Source of the DNA: Rhodanobacter sp. C01
GTDB taxonomy: Bacteria > Pseudomonadota > Gammaproteobacteria > Xanthomonadales > Rhodanobacteraceae
NCBI RefSeq assembly: GCF_002001045.1
Contig: NZ_MUNR01000012.1
Span: 186,001-250,000 of the forward strand
Reading direction: 5' to 3'
DNA: 64,000 nt
This document shows positions 19,925-28,605 of this stretch, in pieces (the stretch's first letter is position 1; every line of letters starts with the position of its first letter). Made by a program: the position numbers and the translations under genes. The notes below the pieces were generated by a model. The model worked only from the letters and a program-made list of their open reading frames with translations, searched no databases and was not told the DNA's origin.

Positions 19925-20587
19925 TCAGAAACCGAACAACGGCTGCAGCGTACGTGCGATCCAGCCGGAGAACACCAGCGGCGCGTCGGTGGCCGCCACA
20001 CAGATGCACGGGAGGCCCGGCGAGGTCACCGGCTGATGATGGACTCCGCTGTCGAGATCGGCCACGTCGCCGGGGCCGAAGTGGCCGAGCATGTCGTCGT
20101 AGGCGCCATCCAGAATCACGGTCAGCTCGCTGCCGCCATGACTGTGCAGTGGCAGTTTGCTGCCCGGGGCGATACGCAGCAGCATCAGGTCGCCGCCGCC
20201 AATGCCGGTCGCGCGGATACGCTGCACGCCGGGCGCCACCCGGCGCCAGCGCAGGGCACGCATGGAATGGCCGAACCAGGGGTGCAGCGCGCTGGGCAGC
20301 CGATCCAGATCGTGTTCCTCCACGATGTCCGGCGGTGGCGCGGCCTGCTGGATGGCCGGCTCGGCATCCAACAGGGCCAGCATTACCTCGCGCGCGGCGT
20401 GCGCCGGCGCGTCGACGCGTTGCTGCTGCATCAGCATGCCGCCGATCTGGTCGGCGTCTAGCAGGTGCGCGCGGCACGCCGCGCAGCACTCCAGATGTGT
20501 GGAGGCGACCACCGCCAGCGCTGCCGGCAACGCGCCGGAGGAATAGCTGAGCAGGGTTGCATCGTCGAGATGGTGGGTGGGTTTCAT
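19925..20587 (-). CDS. chrR: ChrR-like zinc anti-sigma factor with cupin domain
   Basis: The 220-residue protein has the zinc anti-sigma motif His31-x3-Cys35-x2-Cys38 at its N-terminus and a C-terminal cupin. The cupin carries the metal ligands seen in Rhodobacter ChrR: His148, His150, Glu154 and a later His183/184. In that family the N-terminal domain holds the ECF sigma factor, and the cupin senses singlet oxygen, after which the complex dissociates. The start at 20587 overlaps the sigma gene by 4 nt (ATGA). The frame is open further upstream inside the sigma gene, but that part has no family similarity. Confidence 0.88.
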   Translation of the reverse strand: MKPTHHLDDATLLSYSSGALPAALAVVASTHLECCAACRAHLLDADQIGGMLMQQQRVDAPAHAAREVMLALLDAEPAIQQAAPPPDIVEEHDLDRLPSALHPWFGHSMRALRWRRVAPGVQRIRATGIGGGDLMLLRIAPGSKLPLHSHGGSELTVILDGAYDDMLGHFGPGDVADLDSGVHHQPVTSPGLPCICVAATDAPLVFSGWIARTLQPLFGF

Positions 20588-21225
20588 CGCTGGGCCCTCA
20601 TGCTGCCCTGCAATTTTGCGAATGCGCGCCGCAACGAGGATTTGACCGAGCCCAACGGCATGTCCAGCTCGGCGGATATCACGCTGTGGCTCTTGCTTTC
20701 GAGGTAACACATGCGGACGAGCTTGGCCTGCATGGGGGGAAGACGGTCGATCGCCTGTTTCAGCAGATCCTGGTCGATGAACGACTCGGGCTGCGAATCG
20801 CGCCGATCGCATTCGGCGTGGTCGAGCCGGTCCAGCCCCTCCTGCACCGGCAGCCAGTGCGGCTCCTGCCGCACGTGATCTATGTACAGGTTGCGCGCGA
20901 CACGAAACAGCCAGGTGCCCAGGCCCGCACGCGCCGGGTCGAACAGGTGGGCCTTGCGCCATAAGGTCAGCAGCGCCTCCTGCACCAGTTCGTCGGCCAC
21001 CCCGTCGGCCACTCCGAGATTGCGCAGGTAGCGCTGCAGGCGTGGCGCAAAGTGATCGTAGATGCGCATGAAGCTGACGCGATCGCGCTGCACCGACACG
21101 GCGGACATCTGCGTGGCCCAGTACAGCGCGTCGGGCATGGCGTTGCTCACGGATGCGGACACGGATCGTTTCGCCCGGAAGGGCGCTACCTCGGCGACGG
21201 TTTGACCAAGATCCATCATACGCAT
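20584..21225 (-). CDS. ECF RNA-polymerase sigma factor, RpoE/ChrR-partnered type
   Basis: The 213-residue protein has sigma region 2 (RIYDHFAPRLQRYLRNLG through LGTWLFRVARNLYIDH) and region 4 with the helix-turn-helix SHSVISAELDMPLGSVKSSLRRA. A 50-residue N-terminal stretch precedes region 2, so the true start may be an internal ATG such as codon 53 or earlier. The 4-nt overlap with the ChrR-like gene makes it that protein's partner. By analogy it would direct transcription of the photolyase and lipid genes on release. It lies 115 nt downstream of a different sigma/anti-sigma pair. Confidence 0.9.
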   Translation of the reverse strand: MRMMDLGQTVAEVAPFRAKRSVSASVSNAMPDALYWATQMSAVSVQRDRVSFMRIYDHFAPRLQRYLRNLGVADGVADELVQEALLTLWRKAHLFDPARAGLGTWLFRVARNLYIDHVRQEPHWLPVQEGLDRLDHAECDRRDSQPESFIDQDLLKQAIDRLPPMQAKLVRMCYLESKSHSVISAELDMPLGSVKSSLRRAFAKLQGSMRAQR

Positions 21226-21340
21226 GTTCCTGCCGTGAGACGGCCGAGGGCGGCGCCCACCGGAGCGATGGGCTTCATCTCGACTGCATACGCGGATGGA
21301 CAGGTTTTGGATTCACCGCGCAAGGGGGTGCGGGCAGGGA

Positions 21341-22135
21341 TCAGGCTGATCCGCGCAGCGCCTCGCCGTCGACGCGCAAGGCCACCTTGCCTGGAGTGCC
21401 GGATGTGACGGCATGGTCGATCGCGCCCTTGGCGACCACGGCGCCAGTCGGCTGGCTCGTGGGCGAGCCTCCTGGCGGTTCCACCGAGACCGCCAGGATG
21501 GCGGTGGTGTCGAGTTTCGCCAGCAGGGCCGGGGCCAGAGTCAGCGTGGTCGCCTTGTCCAGCGTGATCATGCCGATCGCGATCGGTTTGCCGCCGGCAG
21601 GAATCAGCCACAGCTCGGGCGCGTGTCCCGGTGCGAACGCCACCGGCGAGCCAGGCACCACCACCATGCGGCCGCGTTGGGGGTCCATGGTGGCGGTCCA
21701 GCCGGTGCTGCCGTTGTCCTGCTGGATGGTAGCCGCCATGTAGCTGACATTCGCCTCGACCGGAGTAGGCGCACGCGACGGCAGGCCCATCATCACCAGC
21801 AGGGCCACCGCGACCGCACTGGCGCCGATACCGAGCCAGTGCCACAGCGCCAGGTTGTTCCACAACCCCTTGCGGGTGGCTACGACGGCAGGGGGCGGTG
21901 CGTCCAGTTGCAACTCGTCACGGATGCGCGCCCACACGTAGGGCGCCGGTGCCACATCGGCAATCGTGTCAGCCAACGGCAGCAACCGGCGCTGCCAAAG
22001 TGCGACTGCGGTGGCAGCCTCGTCCGAAGCCATCACCTCATGCGCCACTTCGGCACGTGCGTCGGCGTCGAGCACGCCGAGCACGTACTCGGCATAGCGC
22101 AGGTTGTTATTTCCGTCGTCGGCAGGCGTATTCAT
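21341..22135 (-). CDS. RskA-like transmembrane anti-sigma factor
   Basis: The 264-residue protein has a cytoplasmic N-terminal part with LRYAEYVLGVLDADARAEV, one membrane helix at about 97-118, and a periplasmic C-terminal domain of the anti-sigma-K factor RskA type (WTATMDPQRGRMVV, APELWLIPAGGKP, LAVSVEPPGGSPT). Such proteins hold an ECF sigma factor and release it after regulated proteolysis. There is no zinc motif, unlike the ChrR-like protein nearby. It starts 4 nt after the sigma gene upstream, so the two form a unit. The signal it senses is unknown. Confidence 0.88.
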   Translation of the reverse strand: MNTPADDGNNNLRYAEYVLGVLDADARAEVAHEVMASDEAATAVALWQRRLLPLADTIADVAPAPYVWARIRDELQLDAPPPAVVATRKGLWNNLALWHWLGIGASAVAVALLVMMGLPSRAPTPVEANVSYMAATIQQDNGSTGWTATMDPQRGRMVVVPGSPVAFAPGHAPELWLIPAGGKPIAIGMITLDKATTLTLAPALLAKLDTTAILAVSVEPPGGSPTSQPTGAVVAKGAIDHAVTSGTPGKVALRVDGEALRGSA

Positions 22136-22139
22136 GAGA

Positions 22140-22706
22140 TCAGGCAGATTGGTCCAGGCAGGTGCGCAGTTGCATCAGGCTTCGCCGAATCCAACTTTTC
22201 ATGGTCCCGAGCGGCACCTTGCAGCGCGTCGCCAATTCGTTATACGTAGCTCCGGTGAAAAAGGCTTCACGTACCGAGGATCTTTGTTGCGGTTCGAGTT
22301 CATCGAGGCAGCGTTCCAGGCGGCGGTGTTCCTGGCTGGTTTCGGCCTCGACTGCCGGCGTAGGCTGTTCGTCGACGATTTCTTCCAGCCTGGATGGTTC
22401 GTCCAGCAGCTCCACGCGATGCTGGCGGAGGCGGTCGATTGCCTTGTTGCGCGACAACGTGACCAGCCAGGTGATTGCACTGGCCTTGGCCGAATCGAAA
22501 CTGGCGGCACGCCGCCATGCCGCGGTATAGGTTTCCTGCAGAACTTCCTCCGCGTCGCCGCGGTCGCGCACCATGCGCAGGCATACGCCGAACAGTTTGG
22601 ATGAGGTGCGTCTGTAGAGTTCGGCAAAGGCCTTCTGGTCATTGCGGCCGCATTGCATCAGCAGCTGGTTCAACTCTTCATGCTCAGGCGCACTGGTGAC
22701 ACTCAT
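22140..22706 (-). CDS. ECF RNA-polymerase sigma factor, SigK/RskA-partnered type
   Basis: The 188-residue protein shows sigma region 2 (AFAELYRRTSSKLFGVCLRM; DAEEVLQETYTAAW) and region 4 (EAFFTGATYNELATRCKVP, then GTMKSWIRRSLMQLR). It is directly followed by an RskA-like anti-sigma gene, which defines its subgroup. It is the first gene of the minus-strand run that continues through the ChrR-like pair and the photolyase. I could not find a convincing autoregulatory promoter upstream. Confidence 0.92.
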   Translation of the reverse strand: MSVTSAPEHEELNQLLMQCGRNDQKAFAELYRRTSSKLFGVCLRMVRDRGDAEEVLQETYTAAWRRAASFDSAKASAITWLVTLSRNKAIDRLRQHRVELLDEPSRLEEIVDEQPTPAVEAETSQEHRRLERCLDELEPQQRSSVREAFFTGATYNELATRCKVPLGTMKSWIRRSLMQLRTCLDQSA

Positions 22707-23128
22707 GAGAAAACCATCCTGCAGTCATGAAGACGTTGACGCCGCAGGCATGAAACACTGCGTGCTGGGGCAAGTTGCCTTTCGCAGCATGGAGGAAGCG
22801 TCACGCTGTGGCAAAACTTCGGGGCTTCCGTGCAGCGTCGAAGGTGGGTCGGCACTTCGCAGGGCGGTGCTAGACCGAGGATCAATCAAGGTTCTTGCCG
22901 TCCCCCAGTCAACTGTGTCACCTTCGAAAGGCTACGAATAAAAGTCTTATGTAACAAGTGTTTGCTTGGGTTTCTCAGAACATCCCTGGACTTCAAAAGA
23001 AGACAGCACCATCAAAGTGTCGACAAAGCGACTTTCGATGCTTCGCAAATGTCCGTTTTACCCCTCGCACGTCCCGCTTGCCACATAGACAACGTCCGTC
23101 GCCGCAGGCGTGGCTACACTCGATCGCA
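22707..23128. other. Divergent intergenic region, sigma factor and sensor kinase
   Basis: These 420 bases separate two divergent starts and must hold both promoters. On the minus strand a TGATCC at about 22880-22885 recalls the -35 element of RpoE/ChrR-type sigma factors, but no matching -10 follows. On the plus strand a TACACT at 23115-23120 is 8 nt from the kinase ATG, which would give a nearly leaderless mRNA. Short frames here show no family features. No terminator-like hairpin was seen. Confidence 0.4.
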
Positions 23129-24247
23129 ATGAACGCACTATCTCGCCCACCGCCGGCAGGCGTCCACGCCGACTACGGCGCGACGTTTCCTCCGAAGACC
23201 TTGGCCACGTTGTGGGTTCTGTGGGCGGCATTCTGGCTGCTCATGATCGGTGTCGCCACCGAGGACCAGCTCCGTAATCCGCTCACACAGTGGTGGGAGC
23301 CGATCCTGACGGAAGGGAGTTCGGCGTTGGTCTCGACCGGATGGATGTGGCTTGCCGTCCGGTTTCGTGGGCGCCGTGCGCCGTATCTGGACAAGCCCTT
23401 GATCTGGTTCGCCAGCTATCTTCGATGGTTGCCGCTGGTCTGCATCACGTGGATTACGGCGGTTTACGCGATACGGTATGGCGTCTACGCCGCCGTGGGC
23501 CGTACCTATGAACCCTCGGGCTGGTGGGGATTCATTGTCGTGTATGAGAGCCTCAAAGTGATGTACAACTCGGGGCTGTGGCTCGGGGTGCTGTTTGGTA
23601 TCGATTCCTATGGACAGTGGCAATTCCAATGGCAACGTTTGCTACAAACACAGAAAGCGCTGGCCGAGGCGCAGCTAGCACGGCTCCAGGGGCAGCTGCG
23701 GCCACATTTCCTGTTCAACGCGCTCAACACCGTCTCGGCCCTGATGCATACGGACGTGGCGCGAGCGGACCGCTTGGTCGCAGCGCTCGGAGATCTGCTG
23801 CGTATCAGTCTTCGGTCCAATGAACATGAGATGACGCCACTCGCCGAAGAACTGCGCACGCTCGAGCTGTATGCGGACATCATGCTTGAGCGGTTTCGGG
23901 ATCGCGTGACGCTGGACTGGCAGATCGATCAGGCGCTGCTCGACACCCCCGTTCCGGCACTATTGTTGCAGCCCTTGCTTGAGAACGTCTTTAAGCACGG
24001 CGTCGAACCCACGGTGGCACACGTGCGCATCATGGTCAGTGTCAGGCGCGAAAGCGACTCGCTGGAAATCGTCATCAACAACTCGGGCTCCATGCTGGCG
24101 CCGGAGCGCCGTGACGGAGTGGGATTTCGCAACTGCCGGGAGCGACTCAACATCATCTACGGCAATACGGCATCCCTGCTGGTCGGCAACGAGGGTGACG
24201 GCGTTGCCGCGCGAGTTTCAATACCGCTGATGGGCACCGTCCAATGA
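23129..24247 (+). CDS. LytS-type sensor histidine kinase
   Basis: The 372-residue protein has four or more membrane segments in its first 160 residues, then a short coiled region and a His_kinase-type catalytic core. The phosphorylated histidine is expected at His193 in QLRPHFLFNALN. The ATP-binding part shows LLQPLLENVFKHG and GVGFRNCRERL. The ATG at 23129 begins just before the conserved hydrophobic part; the frame is open upstream to 22958 but that extension is basic and unlike the family. It overlaps the response regulator gene by 4 nt, so both are made together. The signal is unknown; the adjacent permeases are a likely target. Confidence 0.9.
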   Translation: MNALSRPPPAGVHADYGATFPPKTLATLWVLWAAFWLLMIGVATEDQLRNPLTQWWEPILTEGSSALVSTGWMWLAVRFRGRRAPYLDKPLIWFASYLRWLPLVCITWITAVYAIRYGVYAAVGRTYEPSGWWGFIVVYESLKVMYNSGLWLGVLFGIDSYGQWQFQWQRLLQTQKALAEAQLARLQGQLRPHFLFNALNTVSALMHTDVARADRLVAALGDLLRISLRSNEHEMTPLAEELRTLELYADIMLERFRDRVTLDWQIDQALLDTPVPALLLQPLLENVFKHGVEPTVAHVRIMVSVRRESDSLEIVINNSGSMLAPERRDGVGFRNCRERLNIIYGNTASLLVGNEGDGVAARVSIPLMGTVQ

Positions 24248-24984
24248 TCCGCGCCGTGATCGCCGATGATGAGGCGCCGGCCCGCGAGAAGCTCGAACGC
24301 TGGGTGGCCGAGCAACCGGATATGACCGTGGTCGGATCGGCCGAGAACGGATTGTCCGCGGCGCAGTGTATCGAACAACTCCGCCCGGACGTGGCCTTTC
24401 TCGATGTCCAGATGCCGACCTTGTCGGGACTCCAGGTCGCGGCGCAGCTTGAGCCATCGAGCGCGCCGCTGATCGTGTTCGTGACCGCCTTCGACGAACA
24501 TGCGGTGAAGGCGTTCGATCTCAATGCAGTCGACTATCTGCTCAAACCTTACGACCTGGACCGTTTTGCGCGAACCATGCAGCGCGTCAGGGAGCGGCTG
24601 AACGCCCAGGAGTCCGGCGCGACAGCGGTAGCGATTGGACGGGCACGGGCGCCTTCTTGCGAGCGCTTGCTCGTGCCGGATGGCGAGCGACTAAAGCTGA
24701 TCGATGCAGCATCCATCGAATGGCTCGAAGCCGACGACAACTACGTCCACGTGCACACTGCTTCGCGCAACTATCTGCTACGCAGGACACTGCAGGATCT
24801 GCTGTCCCAACTGGGGGAGCAACGCTTCGTACGGATCCACAGGTCGACAGCCGTGAACCTCGGTTCTGTCGCATCGCTCGCCCCCCTCTTCAAGGGTGAC
24901 TACGAAATCCACCTGCACAGCGGCCGCGTTCTCCGACTCAGCCGACGGTATCGCGTAGCGATATTCGCCCGCATGGGGCAGTAG
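24244..24984 (+). CDS. LytTR-family response regulator
   Basis: The 246-residue protein has a receiver domain (1-120) with the acidic pair Asp8/Asp9, phosphoacceptor Asp54 in FLDVQMP and Lys in YLLKPYD. The C-terminal LytTR DNA-binding domain (about 145-246) includes IEWLEADDNYVHVHT and FVRIHRSTAVNL. LytTR regulators bind direct repeats in promoters. Its start overlaps the kinase stop (ATGA). Two permease genes follow after 110 nt on the same strand and are the probable regulated genes, as in other LytTR-permease loci. Confidence 0.93.
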   Translation: MIRAVIADDEAPAREKLERWVAEQPDMTVVGSAENGLSAAQCIEQLRPDVAFLDVQMPTLSGLQVAAQLEPSSAPLIVFVTAFDEHAVKAFDLNAVDYLLKPYDLDRFARTMQRVRERLNAQESGATAVAIGRARAPSCERLLVPDGERLKLIDAASIEWLEADDNYVHVHTASRNYLLRRTLQDLLSQLGEQRFVRIHRSTAVNLGSVASLAPLFKGDYEIHLHSGRVLRLSRRYRVAIFARMGQ

Positions 24985-25094
24985 TTCCCCCTCACCACGC
25001 CGACGTCTCCATTCACCCCAAATCTGCTGCCAGCTGGTTGGCGGTTGATCAAGCTCCTGCTTGTAAAAGCGGAAGTGAATGGAGGAAGAAAGGA

Positions 25095-26402
25095 ATGCTC
25101 GGCTATTACTTCGATCTCGCCTTGCGTAGTCTCAGGCGCAACAAGGTTCTTACCGCGCTGATGGTGTTGGCGATTGCGCTGGGCATCGGCGCCAGCATGA
25201 CTACGCTGACCGTACTGCATGTGCTGTCCGGTGATCCGTTGCCGGGGCGCAGCAGCACGCTGTATTACGCGCAAGTCGATCCGCGCGACATGAACGGCTA
25301 TCTGCCTGGCAAGTCGCAGCCGATGTATCAGATGAGCTGGATCGACGGCATGAACCTGCTGCGTGCGAAACGCGCGGATCGTCAGGCGCTGATGACCGGC
25401 GGCCTGGTGGCGGTGCAGCCGCACAACACGATGCTCGATCCGTTCTACGAAGCGGCGCGCTACACCACCGCGGATTTCTTCCCGATGTTCGGCGCGCCGT
25501 TCGAATACGGACACGCGTGGAACGCGTCTGACGACGAAGCGCATGCACGCGTGGTGGTGATCAGCGCCGCGCTCAACGACAAGCTGTTCGGTGAAACAGA
25601 CAGTACGGGCCAGACGCTGCGCCTGTCCGGCGCCGCATTCCGCATCGTCGGCGTGCTCGGCAACTGGCATCCCAATCCACAGTTCTACGACCTCCTTCGC
25701 AAGAGTTATGACGAAAACGAAGGGGTCTACGTACCGCTGTCCAGCTCGCAGGACGTGGGCATACATCACGACGGCAGCGTCGACTGCTGGGGCAAGGGCG
25801 GTACCGGCATCAATCCGGATCATGCTTCGCGCTGCGCCTGGCTGCAGTTCTGGGTGCAGCTGGATACGCCAGCTGAGGCGGCCGTATACAAGACGTTCCT
25901 CATCCATTACTCGGAGCAGCAAAATGCGCTCGGTCGTTTCCAGCGGCCGCCTAATGTCCAGCTGCGCGATGTCATGCAGTGGCTGGACTACAACCAGGTG
26001 GTACCGGATGACGTGCGCCTGCAGACCTGGCTGGCATTCGGCTTTTTGCTGGTGTGTCTGGTCAATACGATGGGCTTGATGTTGGCCAAGTTCATGCGCC
26101 GTGCCGGCGAGCTTGGCGTGCGCCGCGCGCTGGGTGCATCGAAACGCTCGCTGTTCGCACAGCTGCTGGTGGAGTCGGGTGTGGTCGGTCTTGCCGGAGG
26201 CATCGGTGGGCTGCTGCTGGCCTTGCTCGGACTGTGGCTGGTGCGCCGACAGCCGGCGGAGTATGCGCCGTTGGCGCATCTTGACCCGACGATGTTACTG
26301 GCCACCTTCCTGCTTGCGCTGGGCGCAAGCCTGCTGGCCGGTCTGCTTCCAGCCTGGCGCGCCTGCCAGATCACGCCCGCCCTGCAACTGAAGAGTCATT
26401 GA
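25095..26402 (+). CDS. FtsX/MacB-type ABC transporter permease, first copy
   Basis: The 435-residue protein has one N-terminal membrane helix (LTALMVLAIALGIGASM), a large periplasmic MacB-core domain (about 50-310) and three C-terminal membrane helices of the FtsX domain with the family motif RRAGELGVRRALGASKRSL. An AAGAAAGGA ribosome binding site precedes the ATG at 25095; an in-frame codon at 25038 is less likely. Such permeases need an ATPase and often an adaptor protein for peptide or antibiotic efflux or lipoprotein release, but neither is encoded here. The second permease follows after 1 nt. Confidence 0.9.
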   Translation: MLGYYFDLALRSLRRNKVLTALMVLAIALGIGASMTTLTVLHVLSGDPLPGRSSTLYYAQVDPRDMNGYLPGKSQPMYQMSWIDGMNLLRAKRADRQALMTGGLVAVQPHNTMLDPFYEAARYTTADFFPMFGAPFEYGHAWNASDDEAHARVVVISAALNDKLFGETDSTGQTLRLSGAAFRIVGVLGNWHPNPQFYDLLRKSYDENEGVYVPLSSSQDVGIHHDGSVDCWGKGGTGINPDHASRCAWLQFWVQLDTPAEAAVYKTFLIHYSEQQNALGRFQRPPNVQLRDVMQWLDYNQVVPDDVRLQTWLAFGFLLVCLVNTMGLMLAKFMRRAGELGVRRALGASKRSLFAQLLVESGVVGLAGGIGGLLLALLGLWLVRRQPAEYAPLAHLDPTMLLATFLLALGASLLAGLLPAWRACQITPALQLKSH

Positions 26403-26403
26403 C

Positions 26404-27636
26404 ATGGACATCCTGCCGATTCTTTCCACCCTGCGCCGGCACAAGCTCACCGCATGGCTGTTGGTTCTGGAGATCGCGCTGACCTGCGCCATCGTCTGCA
26501 ATGCGGTGTTCCTGATCGGCCAGCGGCTGCAACATATGGACATGCCCAGCGGCATTGCCGAGCACGAGCTGGTGCAGGTCCAGCTGGGATACATCGGCGA
26601 TACCCCCGATGCCGAGGTGCAGACGCAGACCGACGTGGCGGCGCTGCAACAGATTCCTGGCGTCAAGCAGGTGGGGCTGGACCGGTACCTGCCGTTCTCA
26701 CTCGATGGCTCCTCCAACACTGGCATCAAGCTGGATCCTCAGCAGCAACAGAACACGCTTGATGCAGGTCAGTATTTAGGCCAGAACCTGCTGCCTACAC
26801 TGGGCGTGCGCTTGGTGGCCGGACGCAATTTCGAGCCCGGCGAGTACGTCGATTTCGACACGGCGGTAGCCGCCTTGAACAGTGGCGACCTGAAGGGCCT
26901 GCCGCAGGTCATGATCATCACTCAGGCCATCGCCGAACGGTTGTGGCCCGGGCAGGAAGCGTTGGGCAAGACGCTCTACACGGACAGCGGCATTCCTTTT
27001 CGCGTGATCGGTGTAATAGCCGTTCTGGCACGCCAGAACAACCTGCAGCAGGGCGCGCAGTACAGCACGTATTGGCCGATTCGCATGACCTCGGCCGATG
27101 GTGCGAGCTACTTCATCCGCTGCGCGCCGCAGGATAAAGAGTCAGTACTGAAAACGGCGGTGGCCAAGCTCAAGCAGCTCAATCCCAATCGTGTCGTATT
27201 GAAGGCGCGTACTTACGATCAGGCGCGCCGTGCGTTCTTCGCCAACGACCGCGCCATGGCCGGCATCCTCGTCGGCGTAATCGCGGCGCTGCTGATCGTC
27301 ACTGCGCTGGGCATTGTAGGACTGGCCAACTTCTGGGTTGGGCAGCGCCGCCGCACCATCGGCGTGCGCCGCGCACTCGGCGCCACCCGCAGCAACATCC
27401 TGCATTACTTCCAGACCGAGAACTTCCTGCTGGCGACGATCGGCATCGCGCTCGGCATGGTGCTGGCCTACGGCATCAACCTGTTCCTGATGCTGCATTA
27501 CGAATTGCCGCGACTGCCGGTGATCTATTTCCCGGTCGGCGCGATCGCGCTGTGGTTGATCGGCCAGCTCGCCGTGCTGGGCCCGGCGCTGCGCGCATCG
27601 CATGTGCCGCCAGTGGTGGCGACGCGGAGCGCATGA
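26404..27636 (+). CDS. FtsX/MacB-type ABC transporter permease, second copy
   Basis: The 410-residue protein has the same plan as its neighbour: an N-terminal helix, a periplasmic MacB-core domain (about 45-280) and three C-terminal helices with RRRTIGVRRALGATRSNIL. It is divergent enough from the first copy to suggest a heterodimer rather than a recent duplication. The start is 1 nt after the previous stop. Together with the LytS/LytTR pair this looks like a regulated exporter whose ATPase is encoded elsewhere or is shared with another system. Confidence 0.9.
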   Translation: MDILPILSTLRRHKLTAWLLVLEIALTCAIVCNAVFLIGQRLQHMDMPSGIAEHELVQVQLGYIGDTPDAEVQTQTDVAALQQIPGVKQVGLDRYLPFSLDGSSNTGIKLDPQQQQNTLDAGQYLGQNLLPTLGVRLVAGRNFEPGEYVDFDTAVAALNSGDLKGLPQVMIITQAIAERLWPGQEALGKTLYTDSGIPFRVIGVIAVLARQNNLQQGAQYSTYWPIRMTSADGASYFIRCAPQDKESVLKTAVAKLKQLNPNRVVLKARTYDQARRAFFANDRAMAGILVGVIAALLIVTALGIVGLANFWVGQRRRTIGVRRALGATRSNILHYFQTENFLLATIGIALGMVLAYGINLFLMLHYELPRLPVIYFPVGAIALWLIGQLAVLGPALRASHVPPVVATRSA

Positions 27637-27994
27637 GTTGTCCTCTTTCCCTCCTGCGGAAGCCACGCCAGATGACACGAAGGAGAAGGGGCTGTGTGAG
27701 CCCAGGCGTGGTGGCACGCAGTCGTCTTACGTGAAGCATTTAAAGCGATCGTCCAGCATCGCAACAGCTGGGAAGGGACGTTGCGGCTGATGGTCACTAG
27801 ACATTGATGGCACAACGCGCCACCAAGTCATAGAAGACCGGTTGGAAGGAAGAGACGAGTTTGGCCGCCTGCATGTGGCTCTGCACTGCAGGGTTCTTGC
27901 CTGCCTTCTCATAGTCTTTTTACGGTTACGTCGAACAATGGCATGAACCTGAGCACCTCGGGTGCCTGGGACTGTGGTCGCGAGATTGACTTGT
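27637..27994. other. Gap after the permease operon
   Basis: About 360 bases have no assignable gene. A minus-strand open stretch at 27797-27919 encodes 40 residues with a plausible protein-like composition (PAVQSHMQAAKLVSSFQ), but it has a stop just upstream and no start, so it may be the tail of a lost gene. The 5' half has an imperfect inverted repeat around GCCACGCC / GGCGTGG (27662 to about 27715). Confidence 0.35.
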
Positions 27995-28024
27995 GTACTT
28001 AGTACTCGTTTGTGTACAGTGTAC
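27995..28024 (+). promoter_or_regulatory. Paired TetR-type operators
   Basis: Two GTAC-N3-GTAC dyads lie at 27995-28005 and 28014-28024, 19 bp apart. Each is preceded by TGT, so the sites are also near direct repeats. The second ends 2 nt before the TetR-family ATG at 28027. Position and symmetry suggest autorepression by that regulator. Confidence 0.6.
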
Positions 28025-28026
28025 GC

Positions 28027-28605
28027 ATGACCAAGAGCCGCATACTCTCAGCCGCGAAAGCAGTGCTCGAATCCGCGGGCTTCGAGGGACTGACCATCCG
28101 CAGGGTCGCCCAGCGGGCGGGCCTCTCGCCAATGGCGCTCTACCGTCATTTCAAGAACAAGGACGAGCTGCTCAACGCCCTCATGCAGGACGGTTTCTCC
28201 GCGTGGGAGGCGATCGTTCGCGGCATCCGCACCCAAGACCCGGTGAAGTGGCTGAAGGCACTCATGGAGGCCTATCTCGATTTCGCGCTCACGCAGCCGC
28301 ACAGGTTTGACGCGGCGTTCTTCCTGCCAGCGCCCGCGGCGCGCCGGTTCCCCGATGATTTCGCCGCGGGCCGTTCGCCGGCGATTGCGCTCGCGATGGC
28401 TCGCATCGATCAGGCGAAGGCCGAGGGTCGGTTCCGCGACGAGCCTACGCTCGGGATCGCCGTGGCGCTCGCGGCCTACGGACAGGGATTCGTGTCGATG
28501 CAGCGCGCCAGGCGTTTCGCGAACGACAAACAGTTCAAGGCGCTGTACCGCGCGGCGCAGCGCCAGTTCCTCGATTCCCTCAAACCGTCCGGGAAAAACG
28601 AATGA
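28027..28605 (+). CDS. TetR-family transcriptional regulator
   Basis: The 192-residue protein has an N-terminal TetR helix-turn-helix (SRILSAAKAVLESAG, LTIRRVAQRAGLSPMALYRHFKNKDELL) and a ligand-binding C-terminal part that I cannot assign to an effector. The ATG at 28027 follows the paired dyads; an in-frame GTG at 28012 lies inside the operator and is less likely. The gene overlaps the Lnt-like gene by 4 nt, so repressor and target appear to form one operon. It probably represses itself and that gene. Confidence 0.9.
   Translation: MTKSRILSAAKAVLESAGFEGLTIRRVAQRAGLSPMALYRHFKNKDELLNALMQDGFSAWEAIVRGIRTQDPVKWLKALMEAYLDFALTQPHRFDAAFFLPAPAARRFPDDFAAGRSPAIALAMARIDQAKAEGRFRDEPTLGIAVALAAYGQGFVSMQRARRFANDKQFKALYRAAQRQFLDSLKPSGKNE

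Noticed and set aside
22870..22900. RpoE/ChrR-type promoter upstream of the first sigma gene
   Set aside because: A TGATCC is present on the minus strand, but no matching -10 follows at the expected distance.
27797..27919. 40-codon minus-strand stretch that reads like a protein tail
   Set aside because: It has no start codon and a stop just upstream; too short to assign to a family.
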